Shown piece by piece: positions 25,228 through 34,336 of a stretch of DNA of 64,000 nucleotides. Where the stretch lies: NCBI GenBank assembly GCA_000961595.1, contig LADO01000010.1:1-64000 (forward strand), given 5' to 3'. The stretch comes from Peptococcaceae bacterium BRH_c4b (GTDB lineage: Bacteria; Bacillota; Desulfotomaculia; Desulfotomaculales; Desulfocucumaceae). The translations under genes were made by a program, and so were the position numbers. The notes under the pieces are model-generated. The model saw nothing but the letters and a program-made list of their open reading frames with translations. It searched no databases and was not told the DNA's origin. Positions within the stretch are counted from its first letter, which is position 1, and every line of letters starts with the position of its first letter.

Positions 25228-27066
25228 TTGAACATCTTTAGAAGGATTATCATCCTGATGGCCTGTGATGCATTACTGTTAAACCTCGCAATGGCAGTCC
25301 CGGTCATTATAAGGTTTTATAGCAGTCAAAACCCATTAAATTATATTCAATACTACATTATTTTCGCTCCGCTGATTACCCTCATCTACATAACGTTTTT
25401 TTACCTGTTTAATCTATACAACAGCGTTTGGGCCTATGCCAGCATGGGCGAACTGGTGGCCATCATCCAGGCCGTCACATTGGGCAGTCTGGGGACCATA
25501 GCTCTAACCTACTTTTCATACTGGCCGCTGCCACGAAGTATGGTTGTAACGCAGTGGGCTTTCACTATAATTCTGATTGGCGGCTCCAGGCTGGCTTGGC
25601 GGGTATATGTAGAGCATGGTAAGGCAAGCGGTTGCCAAGAGGGCCGCCGGGCTCTAATAATCGGAGCCGGCGATGCCGGGGCCATGGTAGCCAGGGAGCT
25701 TAAAGGACACTGCAATAATATCCTACCGGTGGGCTTTATCGACGATGACCTCAACAAACAGAGATTGACAGTTCTTGGACTTCCTGTACTTGGCACTAGG
25801 GAGGCTATTACCCAGGTGGTAAAGAGGCTCAATATCGACCTCATTATTATTGCCATGCCCAGCGTAAACAGCGGCGTTATCCGGGAAATGGTTGAAATCT
25901 GCCGGAAAACCGGGGTGGAAATAAAAATACTGCCGGGTATGTACCAAATAATTAACGGGCATGTATCTATAAACCACTTAAGGCCGGTGCAACTGGAGGA
26001 CCTGCTGCACCGGGAAGCAGTGCGGGTTGACCTGGAGGAAGTCGCGGGGTATCTGAAAGGGGAAACAGTCCTTATCACCGGAGCAGGGGGCTCCATTGGT
26101 TCGGAGCTATGTCGCCAGGTAGCCCTTTATAAGCCAAAGAAACTAATCCTCTTTGGACATGGCGAGAACAGCATCCATAAGATCTGGCTGGAGTTGCAGG
26201 ATAAGTTTAAAGAGATATCCCTGGAGATTGAGATTGCCGATGTGAGGGACAAGCCTAAGGTTAACCACATATTTGATAAGCATCGCCCTGGGGTGGTCTT
26301 TCATGCTGCGGCACACAAGCACGTGCCGTTGATGGAAATGCATCCGGATGAAGCTGTAAAGACCAATGTAATCGGCACACTGAATGTCTCCGATGCCGCC
26401 GACCGGGCAGGGGTAAAGGTCTTTGTCATGATATCTACGGACAAAGCTGTCAACCCCTCCAGTGTAATGGGGGCTACCAAACAGATGGCAGAGTTAATTA
26501 TTCAGCATAGGAATGGGGTTAGCGATACAGTTTTTACTGCAGTCCGGTTCGGTAATGTTTTAGGCAGCAACGGCAGCGTGGTGCCAATATTTCAGCAGCA
26601 GATTGCCAAAGGAGGCCCGGTGACAGTCACCCACCCGGAAATGAAGCGCTACTTCATGACAATTCCCGAAGCGGTTCAGTTGGTCATCCAGGCCGGGGCC
26701 ATGGCACAGGGGGGGGAGGTCTTTATCCTCGACATGGGTGAACCTGTGAAAATAGTGGACCTTGCCAAAGATATGATCAAATTCTCCGGCCTAGTGCCGG
26801 ACAAGGATATTCATATCACATTTACCGGTATCCGGCCAGGTGAGAAGCTCTTTGAAGAGCTTTTAACGACCGAGGAAGGCTCCCGCACCACCAAGCACAA
26901 GAGGATATTCATAGCCAAGCCTTTGCTAGTTGATCTGTCAGCCCTTGAGCAGTGTATAATTGAGCTTTTTAGGAAAGGACATCGCTGTAAGCGCGAGGAT
27001 GTATTTGTAATGTTGGCTTCTATAATACCAGCATTAAAGCGATACCAGAAAGAACGGGTGGGTTAA
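25228..27066 (+). CDS. Membrane UDP-GlcNAc 4,6-dehydratase, PglF/CapD family
   Basis: 612 residues: four N-terminal TM segments (~5-125), a first Rossmann domain (ALIIGAGDAGAMVAREL, ~residue 140) and a second, catalytic SDR domain (VLITGAGGSIGSELC, ~285). The SDR has STDKAVNPSSVMGATK, the active-site pattern of inverting or retaining 4,6-dehydratases, where the SDR tyrosine is replaced by Met. It converts UDP-GlcNAc to the 4-keto-6-deoxy sugar, first step toward bacillosamine or related sugars. TTG start preceded by AGGGTGA. Followed by a matching aminotransferase. Confidence 0.92.
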   Translation: MNIFRRIIILMACDALLLNLAMAVPVIIRFYSSQNPLNYIQYYIIFAPLITLIYITFFYLFNLYNSVWAYASMGELVAIIQAVTLGSLGTIALTYFSYWPLPRSMVVTQWAFTIILIGGSRLAWRVYVEHGKASGCQEGRRALIIGAGDAGAMVARELKGHCNNILPVGFIDDDLNKQRLTVLGLPVLGTREAITQVVKRLNIDLIIIAMPSVNSGVIREMVEICRKTGVEIKILPGMYQIINGHVSINHLRPVQLEDLLHREAVRVDLEEVAGYLKGETVLITGAGGSIGSELCRQVALYKPKKLILFGHGENSIHKIWLELQDKFKEISLEIEIADVRDKPKVNHIFDKHRPGVVFHAAAHKHVPLMEMHPDEAVKTNVIGTLNVSDAADRAGVKVFVMISTDKAVNPSSVMGATKQMAELIIQHRNGVSDTVFTAVRFGNVLGSNGSVVPIFQQQIAKGGPVTVTHPEMKRYFMTIPEAVQLVIQAGAMAQGGEVFILDMGEPVKIVDLAKDMIKFSGLVPDKDIHITFTGIRPGEKLFEELLTTEEGSRTTKHKRIFIAKPLLVDLSALEQCIIELFRKGHRCKREDVFVMLASIIPALKRYQKERVG

Positions 27067-27133
27067 TTTAGTTTTATAACGGCTAATATGACATGATTAC
27101 AAACAAATATATAAACAATGGGAGCAAAGTGAA

Positions 27134-28240
27134 ATGGACACGAAAATATACCTCTCATCCCCTCACATGAGCGATGAGGGATTTGAGTTGAACTACGTAC
27201 ATGATGCCTTTGAAAAAAACTGGATTGCTCCTATGGGTGAGAATGTCAATAAGTTTGAAAAGGAGCTTGCTGCTAAGGTAGGTGTTAAATCAGCGGCAGC
27301 ATTATCGTCAGGAACAGCAGCGATCCATTTGGCATTAAAAACTGCCGGGGTAGGAGCCGGGGATATTGTGTTCTGTTCCAGTCTTACTTTCTGCGCTACG
27401 GCCAATCCGATTATTTATGTGAATGCTATCCCTGTGTTTGTTGATAGTGATTTTGAGACTTGGAACATGAGTCCTGTTGCACTGGAGAAAGCTTTTGAAA
27501 AATATACGCCTAAGGCAGTTTTAGTCGTTCATTTATATGGCTTTTCAGTAGATATGGATAAGATTGTTGAGATATGTAAAAAGCATAACGTGGTATTGAT
27601 TGAGGATGCTGCAGAGAGTTTGGGGACGTTGTATAAAGGACATTATACCGGTACTATCGGAGATTATGGTGTTTTTTCATTTAATGGAAACAAAATCATT
27701 ACCACATCAGGTGGCGGGATGCTTGTAAGTAATAATGAAGAGAAAATTGCAAAAGTGAGATACTGGGCGACTCAGGCTAGAGATCCTGCAAGACATTATC
27801 AGCATAGTGAGCTTGGGTTTAATTATAGAATAAGCAATGTTCTTGCCGGTATAGGTAGAGGGCAGCTTAAGGTGTTAAATCAGAGAATTAAAAAAAAGCG
27901 GGAGATATTTAAGTTTTATAAGAGTGAGTTGGGTCAGTTAGATGGTGTTGAGATGATGCCTGTCAATGAGTGGAATGAGCCGAATTATTGGCTGAGTTGT
28001 ATTTTGTTGAGCGGTTATGTCAGGCCTTCAGATGTCATGGGAGCGCTGGAAGCTGAGAACATTGAGAGCAGACCAATCTGGAAGCCAATGCACATGCAGC
28101 CATTCTTTGCTGGGTATGATTTTGTAGGTGACGGTGTAGCGGAGAAGATATTTGAGAATGGCGTTTGTCTACCCAGTGATACGAAGATGTCACATGAGGA
28201 TTTAGACAGGATTGTAAAGATAATTAAGAAATTATGGTGA
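27134..28240 (+). CDS. DegT/DnrJ/EryC1 sugar aminotransferase (PglE-like)
   Basis: PLP-dependent aminotransferase of 368 residues that would aminate the 4-keto sugar made by the preceding dehydratase. PLP lysine is Lys187 in FSFNGNKIITTSGGG; other family marks are SGTAAIHLAL, VHLYGF and IEDAAESLG. From here onward the DNA is visibly more AT-rich than the first three genes of the locus, a likely junction with a horizontally acquired segment. ATG preceded by GGGAGCAAAG. Confidence 0.92.
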   Translation: MDTKIYLSSPHMSDEGFELNYVHDAFEKNWIAPMGENVNKFEKELAAKVGVKSAAALSSGTAAIHLALKTAGVGAGDIVFCSSLTFCATANPIIYVNAIPVFVDSDFETWNMSPVALEKAFEKYTPKAVLVVHLYGFSVDMDKIVEICKKHNVVLIEDAAESLGTLYKGHYTGTIGDYGVFSFNGNKIITTSGGGMLVSNNEEKIAKVRYWATQARDPARHYQHSELGFNYRISNVLAGIGRGQLKVLNQRIKKKREIFKFYKSELGQLDGVEMMPVNEWNEPNYWLSCILLSGYVRPSDVMGALEAENIESRPIWKPMHMQPFFAGYDFVGDGVAEKIFENGVCLPSDTKMSHEDLDRIVKIIKKLW

Positions 28241-28336
28241 TTACCATTTGTGAATTTAAAGAAGTGCTTATTATAACATTATAGTAAAAGGAAATCCTGC
28301 TAAATAAAATAGGAGTGATAAGCGAGGAATTTCATT

Positions 28337-29086
28337 ATGCTTTCAAATACAACTTTAACTGAAGGTGAAATAATCCCAGTTCCTAAAAAAAGTGTATATT
28401 CACTATATGTTAAGCGCATATTAGATATCGCATTAAGTGGTTTTGCTCTTATTGTATTATTTCCCGTGTTTGTAATAATAGCTGTTTTAGAGCTGATTTT
28501 CCACGGGAGACCAATTTTATACGTTTCTCAAAGGCCTGGAAAAAACTGCGAAATATTTAATATTTATAAATTCCGGTCTATGACAAACGAAACGGACGAG
28601 AACGGTGATCTTTTACCCGAAGAATTTAGGCTGACGAAGTTTGGTGTATTCTTAAGGAGAACTTCCTTGGATGAATTGCCGGAACTACGGAGCGTTTTTG
28701 TTGGGAAAATGTCAATTGTTGGCCCTAGGCCACTTTTGACTGAATATATAGACTTATATACCCCAAGGCATAAAATGCGTCATAGTGTTCTACCTGGTCT
28801 AGCATGTGTGAGAATTAAAAGAAGCAAAGATGATGTGGTCCCGAATTGTTTAACGTGGCGTAATCAGTTTGAGAACGATATTTATTACATAGAAAACATT
28901 AGCTTTGTGTTGGATGTTAAGATGATAATCGGGATTGCACTGGAAGCAGTAAAAGGAAGTTCTTACAGAACTAATGACACAAGAGTTCGATTCAACGGTA
29001 AAAATCTTGATGATACAAGAAGTAAACAAGAAGCTTTATCTGGATCTGAAAACGAAGTTAAAAAGGTAATAGCAAACGTAGGTTGA
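28337..29086 (+). CDS. Initiating phosphoglycosyl transferase (PglC/WcaJ-type)
   Basis: Monotopic phosphoglycosyl transferase that moves a sugar phosphate from a UDP-sugar onto undecaprenyl phosphate, the first membrane step of the repeat unit. 249 residues: one reentrant hydrophobic helix (~25-50), then the bacterial sugar transferase domain with KFRSMTNETDENGDLLPEEFRLTKFG split across the catalytic region, RTSLDELPEL and IVGPRPLLTEY. A UDP-bacillosamine-like substrate is suggested by its neighbours. The C-terminal ~50 residues are poorly conserved. Confidence 0.9.
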   Translation: MLSNTTLTEGEIIPVPKKSVYSLYVKRILDIALSGFALIVLFPVFVIIAVLELIFHGRPILYVSQRPGKNCEIFNIYKFRSMTNETDENGDLLPEEFRLTKFGVFLRRTSLDELPELRSVFVGKMSIVGPRPLLTEYIDLYTPRHKMRHSVLPGLACVRIKRSKDDVVPNCLTWRNQFENDIYYIENISFVLDVKMIIGIALEAVKGSSYRTNDTRVRFNGKNLDDTRSKQEALSGSENEVKKVIANVG

Positions 29087-29088
29087 TT

Positions 29089-29608
29089 ATGATGGTTTAT
29101 TATGAAGGTATTGGTTTTTACCTTGATGATGAAATTCTCGGTTGCGGTGGAACAATGGCTCGGCATATTGCGAAAGGTGATAAAGTAGATGTATGTATCG
29201 TCACCAGGGAAAACTGCCAGTGTTTCAAATAAATAAGGAAATATATGATAAGTGGCCGCACAATCTTTACCCCGAAATTTCAACAAGTCATTGTTTAATT
29301 GGTATTTCACAAACATATTTTTTGGAGTTTCCTGCTGTGATGATTGAGGATGTTCCAAGGTACAAGTTAAACGGCAAAATGTAGATTTAATTCGCCAGTT
29401 TCAGCCAGATATTATCTATATGCCTGGTGATATGCAGAAAGAACATACGCTGACGTACGAAGCAATTATAGTTACTGTAAGACCTATGAGCATATTGTTC
29501 AAAAATGTTTATGCATATGAAACGTTTTCAGAAACCGAGTGGAATATTCCTCATAAAAGTAGTTGCTTTATCCCAAATATGTTTGTAGATATAACGATTA
29601 TGGTATAG
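29089..29608 (+). pseudogene. Decayed PIG-L family deacetylase
   Basis: Conceptual translation across frames gives the PIG-L/LmbE pattern: DDEILGCGGTMARHIAKGDK followed by VCIVT; later YFLEFPAVMIEDVPRYKLNGK; then GDMQKEHTLTYEA and AYETFSETEWNIP. The reading frame is broken near 29215 (stop after a shift), near 29290-29380 and again around 29460, so no full protein can be made. An intact relative would remove an N-acetyl group from a sugar precursor. It lies between the PglC-like and PglD-like genes, so deacetylation of the repeat unit has probably been lost. Confidence 0.8.
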
Positions 29609-29724
29609 TTTCCGGCTTTGTACTATTCGTGATGCAAAAGGCAGAACTGAGTAGTTCTAAATTGGCACAATGGGCTTTGGGATTAGTTTTATACAGCGAG
29701 GACAAAAATCAGGAGAGTAGTTAA

Positions 29725-30357
29725 ATGAAAAAGATCATTATAATTGGTGCGGGTGGTTATGGCCGTGAATTGTTGCAATGGATTAAGGATATAAACGAAA
29801 CATCCCCCACATGGGAGATTGCCGGTTTCATTGACGACAACCTGCAGGCACTCGACGGGTTAGAGTGCGATTATCACGTAATAGGCAGAATCGCTGATTG
29901 GCACCCAAAAGAAGATGAAATATTTACCTTAGCAATCGGAAACCCGAAAACCAAGGAGAAAATTGTAACTATGATGAAGGCAAAAGGGGCTGTTTTCACA
30001 GATGTAATACATCCGACAGCTACACTGACACAATTTAGTAAACACGGTGAGGGGCTGGTAATGTTTCCTAATGCCAAACTTTCCGTAAATTCCCGAGTCG
30101 GTGATTTTGTAACAATACTTTCATCGGGAATAGGACATGACGTGGAAGTCGGTGATTATTCTACTATTAGCGGAATGTGTTCTATTTTGCCAAATGTTAA
30201 AATCGGTAAAAGAGTTTTTTTGGCTGCTAATGTGGCTATTACATATGGCGTGAAAATCGGTGACGATGCCTATCTTGGACTTGGAAGTATTGTTATTAAA
30301 GATATTGCAGAAGGACAGAAAACTTTCTGCAATCCAGCGAGAATATTACCCAACTAA
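29725..30357 (+). CDS. PglD/NeuD-like sugar O/N-acetyltransferase
   Basis: 210-residue left-handed beta-helix acetyltransferase with an N-terminal nucleotide-sugar-binding Rossmann part (IIIIGAGGYGRELLQW) and C-terminal hexapeptide repeats. The catalytic histidine is His138 (GIGHDVEVGDYS), the place of PglD His125. Together with the dehydratase and aminotransferase it completes a UDP-di-N-acetylbacillosamine-type pathway. It uses acetyl-CoA in the cytosol. Confidence 0.88.
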   Translation: MKKIIIIGAGGYGRELLQWIKDINETSPTWEIAGFIDDNLQALDGLECDYHVIGRIADWHPKEDEIFTLAIGNPKTKEKIVTMMKAKGAVFTDVIHPTATLTQFSKHGEGLVMFPNAKLSVNSRVGDFVTILSSGIGHDVEVGDYSTISGMCSILPNVKIGKRVFLAANVAITYGVKIGDDAYLGLGSIVIKDIAEGQKTFCNPARILPN

Positions 30358-30378
30358 ATTAAAGAATAGGGGTACTTT

Positions 30379-31905
30379 ATGAGAAGATTATCTGACATGT
30401 TTTATGAAAGCGCCGCAAATTATCCGGATAAGAAAGCCATCTGGTGTGATGGAAAAACTAATACATATCAAGAGTTATCGGAGTTAGTTAGCCGATACTC
30501 TAACTTGTTGTTGCATAATGGAGTTCAATATAGAGATCACATTGGTATTCCCATGACTAATAGTATTAAATCTGTAGCATTGATTTTTGCTGCAGCAAAT
30601 CTTGGTGTAGCCCTTGTTCCAATTAATCCTACATTGCCTGTTTCAGCCATAAAGACCGCTTTCAAAGCGGGTGACGTAAAACATTTAATTGCTCGTAAAG
30701 CTTTTTATGAAGAATGTGAAAAATCCGGCGGAATTGATATGGACGGTATTTGCATTTGTCTTGATGATGAATGCCCGGGAACAATTCCGTTTAGTGATAT
30801 ACAGAAGGAATCGGTTGAGCGTCCGATTATAGGCCGAGTTACCGGTGATGAAACATTGATATTGACAATGACTTCTGGTTCAACCGGTTTACCGAAGCCT
30901 ATAGATTTGACGCAGAAAAATAAATATCTTCGTGCGATGGCACATATCAGAATGTATAACATTACAAAAGATGATAGCGTTCTTGCTGCAACTCCATTGT
31001 ATCATTCATTGGCAGAGCGGTTAGTTATTATGCCTCTGATTATTGGCGGTACATCTGTTTTACTTCCCCGATTTACCCCTCATATTTGGTTAAATTGTGT
31101 TAAAGAACAAAATGTTACATTTACAATTGCGGTGTCTTCTCAGTTAGCGCAAATAGTTGATCTACTTTCCAGTCCATTTGTTCCCGAAATTGACAGTTTA
31201 AAATGTATTGTATCATCTTCTGCATTACTTGAACCATATGTTCGGAAGGAACTGATTAATAAGCTTCATTGCAATTTCCATGAAATGTACGGTACCTCAG
31301 AGACATCGACGGTAACCGATATTAACTTTAAAGAAGCTATTAACAAACAGAAGTCGGTAGGCAGATGCTTTCCTGAAGTAGAAATACGAATCTTGCGTGA
31401 TAACGGAGAAATAGCCGATACTGATGAAATCGGTGAAATTGTTTGCAAATCAACGCTTGTTTGCAACGGTTATTACGGTTTACCGGATGCTTTTAATAAT
31501 GCAATGGCAGATGGGTATTTTAAAACGGGTGATATGGGTTATCTTGATGAGGATGGATATTTGTACTTCTCTGGCCGTAAAAAAGAATTGATTATTACCG
31601 GTGGTATCAATGTTTATCCGAATGATGTAGAAAAATGTGTTTTGGAAATTCCGGAAGTAAGCGAATGTGCTGTTTTTGCGTATCCGGATGAACGTTTGAG
31701 TGAGGTTGTTGCGCTTGCTGTTGAAATCAAGCAGGGCAAAACCTTGAGGAAACGTATGGTGCAGGTTCAGTGCGCAAGAAATTTGGCGGATTTTCAGCAA
31801 CCGCATAAGATATTTTTTGTTGATAAGCTTCCAAAGAATTCAATGGGAAAAATAATGAAAACCAAACTGATGGAATATGTGCGGCTGCAATGTGAAAATG
31901 CATAA
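30379..31905 (+). CDS. AMP-dependent acyl/aryl ligase (ANL superfamily)
   Basis: 508-residue adenylate-forming enzyme: A3 core TMTSGSTGLPKP, A5 MYGTSETS, A7/A8 YFKTGDMGYLDEDGYLYFSGR followed by ELIITGGINVYPNDVE, and the C-terminal catalytic lysine in PKNSMGKIMKTKL. It would activate a carboxylic acid as acyl-AMP and load it on the acyl carrier protein encoded 20 bases downstream. Ligase-ACP pairs are unusual inside an exopolysaccharide locus and suggest that a sugar is decorated with an acyl or aminoacyl group. Substrate unknown. Confidence 0.85.
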   Translation: MRRLSDMFYESAANYPDKKAIWCDGKTNTYQELSELVSRYSNLLLHNGVQYRDHIGIPMTNSIKSVALIFAAANLGVALVPINPTLPVSAIKTAFKAGDVKHLIARKAFYEECEKSGGIDMDGICICLDDECPGTIPFSDIQKESVERPIIGRVTGDETLILTMTSGSTGLPKPIDLTQKNKYLRAMAHIRMYNITKDDSVLAATPLYHSLAERLVIMPLIIGGTSVLLPRFTPHIWLNCVKEQNVTFTIAVSSQLAQIVDLLSSPFVPEIDSLKCIVSSSALLEPYVRKELINKLHCNFHEMYGTSETSTVTDINFKEAINKQKSVGRCFPEVEIRILRDNGEIADTDEIGEIVCKSTLVCNGYYGLPDAFNNAMADGYFKTGDMGYLDEDGYLYFSGRKKELIITGGINVYPNDVEKCVLEIPEVSECAVFAYPDERLSEVVALAVEIKQGKTLRKRMVQVQCARNLADFQQPHKIFFVDKLPKNSMGKIMKTKLMEYVRLQCENA

Positions 31906-31925
31906 TTTTGAAAGGAGTTATAAAG

Positions 31926-32168
31926 ATGGCAAAAGTTGAAGAGTTTATTTTAAAATACATCCAGAAGAATTATACTGTTTCAGAAGATACTAACGTATAT
32001 ACTTTGAATTATATCGAGCAGGGATATATTGATTCGCTTGGACTTGTTAAGTTTATTATTGAATTGGAGGATGAATTTGGGTTTGAATTCAGTGACGATG
32101 AACTTAACTCACCTTCTATTAAAATTGTTGGCGAACTTATAAAGCTTGTCGAAAGGAAAATAGCATAA
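31926..32168 (+). CDS. Acyl carrier protein
   Basis: 80-residue acidic helical ACP. The phosphopantetheine attachment serine is Ser37 in GYIDSLGLVKF. ATG at 31926 chosen for AAAGGAGT six bases upstream; an in-frame TTG at 31908 is less likely. Partner of the preceding AMP ligase. Confidence 0.88.
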   Translation: MAKVEEFILKYIQKNYTVSEDTNVYTLNYIEQGYIDSLGLVKFIIELEDEFGFEFSDDELNSPSIKIVGELIKLVERKIA

Positions 32169-32243
32169 AATGAAAAATCATGAATTAGTTTTCAAAACCG
32201 AAGAAATACAAGCGACGTAATTTAAAGTAGGTGATATATCCAT

Positions 32244-33422
32244 ATGATCAATAAACCAGTTGTAATAGGAATGGCCGGTGCAGGAAGAGCAACTGAATTA
32301 CACATGATTGCATTGCGAAGGTTTAGTGGAATTCCTTTACGATATAAGAGAATAATTGCAAGAAGAATTGAACAGGTTGAAGCAGCAAAAGAGTTATATG
32401 GGTTTGAATACGCATCACTAGATTTCAATGATTTACTGAATGACCCTGAGATAGATGTAATTGATATTTGTACGCCGCCTTATGTTCATGCAGAAATGAT
32501 TGAGAAAGCACTCGCGGCAGGTAAACACGTAATATGTGAAAAACCTTTAAGTGGATATTTTGGGGAAAAGAACGACATTACACCTATTGGATTAAATGTA
32601 TCAAAACAGGTTATGTACGAAAAGTTGCTGAAATCTATAGAAAATTTGAAGTCAATTATTGTGGCTTCAGACAGAAAGTTCATGTACGCTGAAAACTTTG
32701 TATATGCACCGGCTGTTCTGAAAGCAGCAGAAATAATTAGCAAGAAAAAAAGTAAGATATTGTACAGCAAGGGCGAAGAAAGCCTGAAAGGTTCAAGTTC
32801 ACCTGTTGCCGGTGAATGGAATAAAACAGGTGGCGGAACATTTCTGAGGACGGGTGCTCATCCCTTGTCTGCTATTTTGTGGCTGAAAGAGCAGGAAGCC
32901 AAAGCGCTGGGGGAAGAGATTACGGTAAAAAGCGTACTGGCTGATATGGGACGAGTAACTGTAAATCTCTCTGAATATGATCACCGGCATATAGCTGCGA
33001 GACCTAATGATGTAGAAGACTGTGGTACAGTAATATTGACATTTTCTGACGAGTCAAGAGCATTGATAATTGCAACAGATACCTTGTTGGGCGGAAGCAA
33101 GAATTATATTGAGCTGTATTGTAATGATGCTGCAATCAAATGTAATCTGACAATGTCAGATTTAATGAGCACCTATTTCTTAGATGAAGAGAGACTTGAT
33201 GATGTATATATTTCAGAAATGCTTCCATCAAAAACCGGATGGAACAATCCATTTTTAGCTGATGAGATAATTCGCGGCTATACAGATGAGATGCAGGATT
33301 TCATGGAAGCCATATATTATGATCGTGAACCTAAATCCGGATTTAAATTAGCTTATGATACAATCAAAATAATTTATGCCGCATATATGTCCGCTGAATT
33401 AGGAAGGAAGATTGAATTTTAA
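32244..33422 (+). CDS. Gfo/Idh/MocA-family oxidoreductase
   Basis: 392-residue NAD(P)-dependent sugar oxidoreductase. N-terminal Rossmann motif GMAGAGRATELHMIAL, the conserved VIDICTPPYVHAEM and EKPLSG motifs, and a C-terminal alpha/beta domain with HAAxP-like RHIAARPNDVEDCG. Probably oxidises or reduces a nucleotide sugar, or a lactate/alanine-like acid group, for the repeat unit. ATG preceded by AGGTGAT. Overlaps the following gene if that gene's TTG start is used. Confidence 0.85.
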   Translation: MINKPVVIGMAGAGRATELHMIALRRFSGIPLRYKRIIARRIEQVEAAKELYGFEYASLDFNDLLNDPEIDVIDICTPPYVHAEMIEKALAAGKHVICEKPLSGYFGEKNDITPIGLNVSKQVMYEKLLKSIENLKSIIVASDRKFMYAENFVYAPAVLKAAEIISKKKSKILYSKGEESLKGSSSPVAGEWNKTGGGTFLRTGAHPLSAILWLKEQEAKALGEEITVKSVLADMGRVTVNLSEYDHRHIAARPNDVEDCGTVILTFSDESRALIIATDTLLGGSKNYIELYCNDAAIKCNLTMSDLMSTYFLDEERLDDVYISEMLPSKTGWNNPFLADEIIRGYTDEMQDFMEAIYYDREPKSGFKLAYDTIKIIYAAYMSAELGRKIEF

Positions 33423-34146
33423 GTACATGGCGATGCTTACATCAAAAAAGATATTAGAATATACTTTTAAGGACTTAGAAATATATACATATACAGAAAC
33501 TCAGATTAATTCAAATATGTATGTAGTATTTTCGGGGAAAAATGGAATAATCATTGATCCCATTGTAAATGATGAAGTAACAGATATAATTTTTGAATAT
33601 AAGGTTAAAGTGTTAAAAATTTTATTGACACATGAACATTACGATCATATTTCAGGTGTCAATTATTATAAAAAACAATTGCCATGCGTAGTTATTTGTT
33701 CTGCCTTTTGTGCGGAAGCTCTGCCTTATCCGAGGAAAAACCTGTCAAGATATTATAATTTGGTTATGCAAGCACACATAGGGGAAGCATCAATTGCTGG
33801 AAATGGATGTGCCACATCATTTTCATGCAAAGCTGATGTAATTTACAAGAATGAATATGAATTTACCTTTGGCAGACATCGTATAAATGCAGTTTCAATC
33901 GGTGGTCATTCAGCAGGTAGCTCAATAATTCTCATTGATAATATGGCGGTATTTTCCGGAGATAACTTGATACCAGAAAAAAATACGGTAGTGACATTAC
34001 CGAGCGGTTCTTTAAAGCAATACGAGTTATCAGTCAAGCCGATTGTATTGTCACTTAATGATTCATGTCATATTTTCCCAGGCCATGGGATCCCCGAAAC
34101 TTTAAAACACATTTTATCAAATCATCCGGATTATTTTTGCAATTAG
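33412..34146 (+). CDS. Metallo-beta-lactamase-fold hydrolase (glyoxalase II-like)
   Basis: 244-residue MBL-fold enzyme with the metal motif THEHYDHISG (HxHxDH), a later GGHSAGSS, the FSGDNLI strand and GHGIPE near the C-terminus. Closest architecture is the hydroxyacylglutathione-hydrolase-like group, which cleaves thioesters or similar. Next to a ligase-ACP pair a thioesterase or editing role is conceivable (inference). TTG 33412 has AGGAAGG upstream and gives an 11-base overlap with the oxidoreductase gene; ATG 33427 is the alternative. Confidence 0.8.
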   Translation: MNFKYMAMLTSKKILEYTFKDLEIYTYTETQINSNMYVVFSGKNGIIIDPIVNDEVTDIIFEYKVKVLKILLTHEHYDHISGVNYYKKQLPCVVICSAFCAEALPYPRKNLSRYYNLVMQAHIGEASIAGNGCATSFSCKADVIYKNEYEFTFGRHRINAVSIGGHSAGSSIILIDNMAVFSGDNLIPEKNTVVTLPSGSLKQYELSVKPIVLSLNDSCHIFPGHGIPETLKHILSNHPDYFCN

Positions 34147-34336
34147 ATTTGGTTATATATGGAATTCTTATGTAATTTCCAATACCCAAAGTTGTTAAAC
34201 ACAATTTCCTTTGATAATAACTTATTAAATGATCTAGAGGTTGTAGGGTGTAAAAAAGTTTAAATGCAGACGAGTTAAATATAAAACATTCACCGATTTG
34301 GACTGAATAAGAAGTATTTGAATGGAGAGAGGTTGG
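34147..34336. other. AT-rich intergenic region
   Basis: About 190 bases of very AT-rich DNA between the MBL hydrolase and the glycosyltransferase. No gene or clear hairpin; could contain an internal promoter. Confidence 0.4.
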
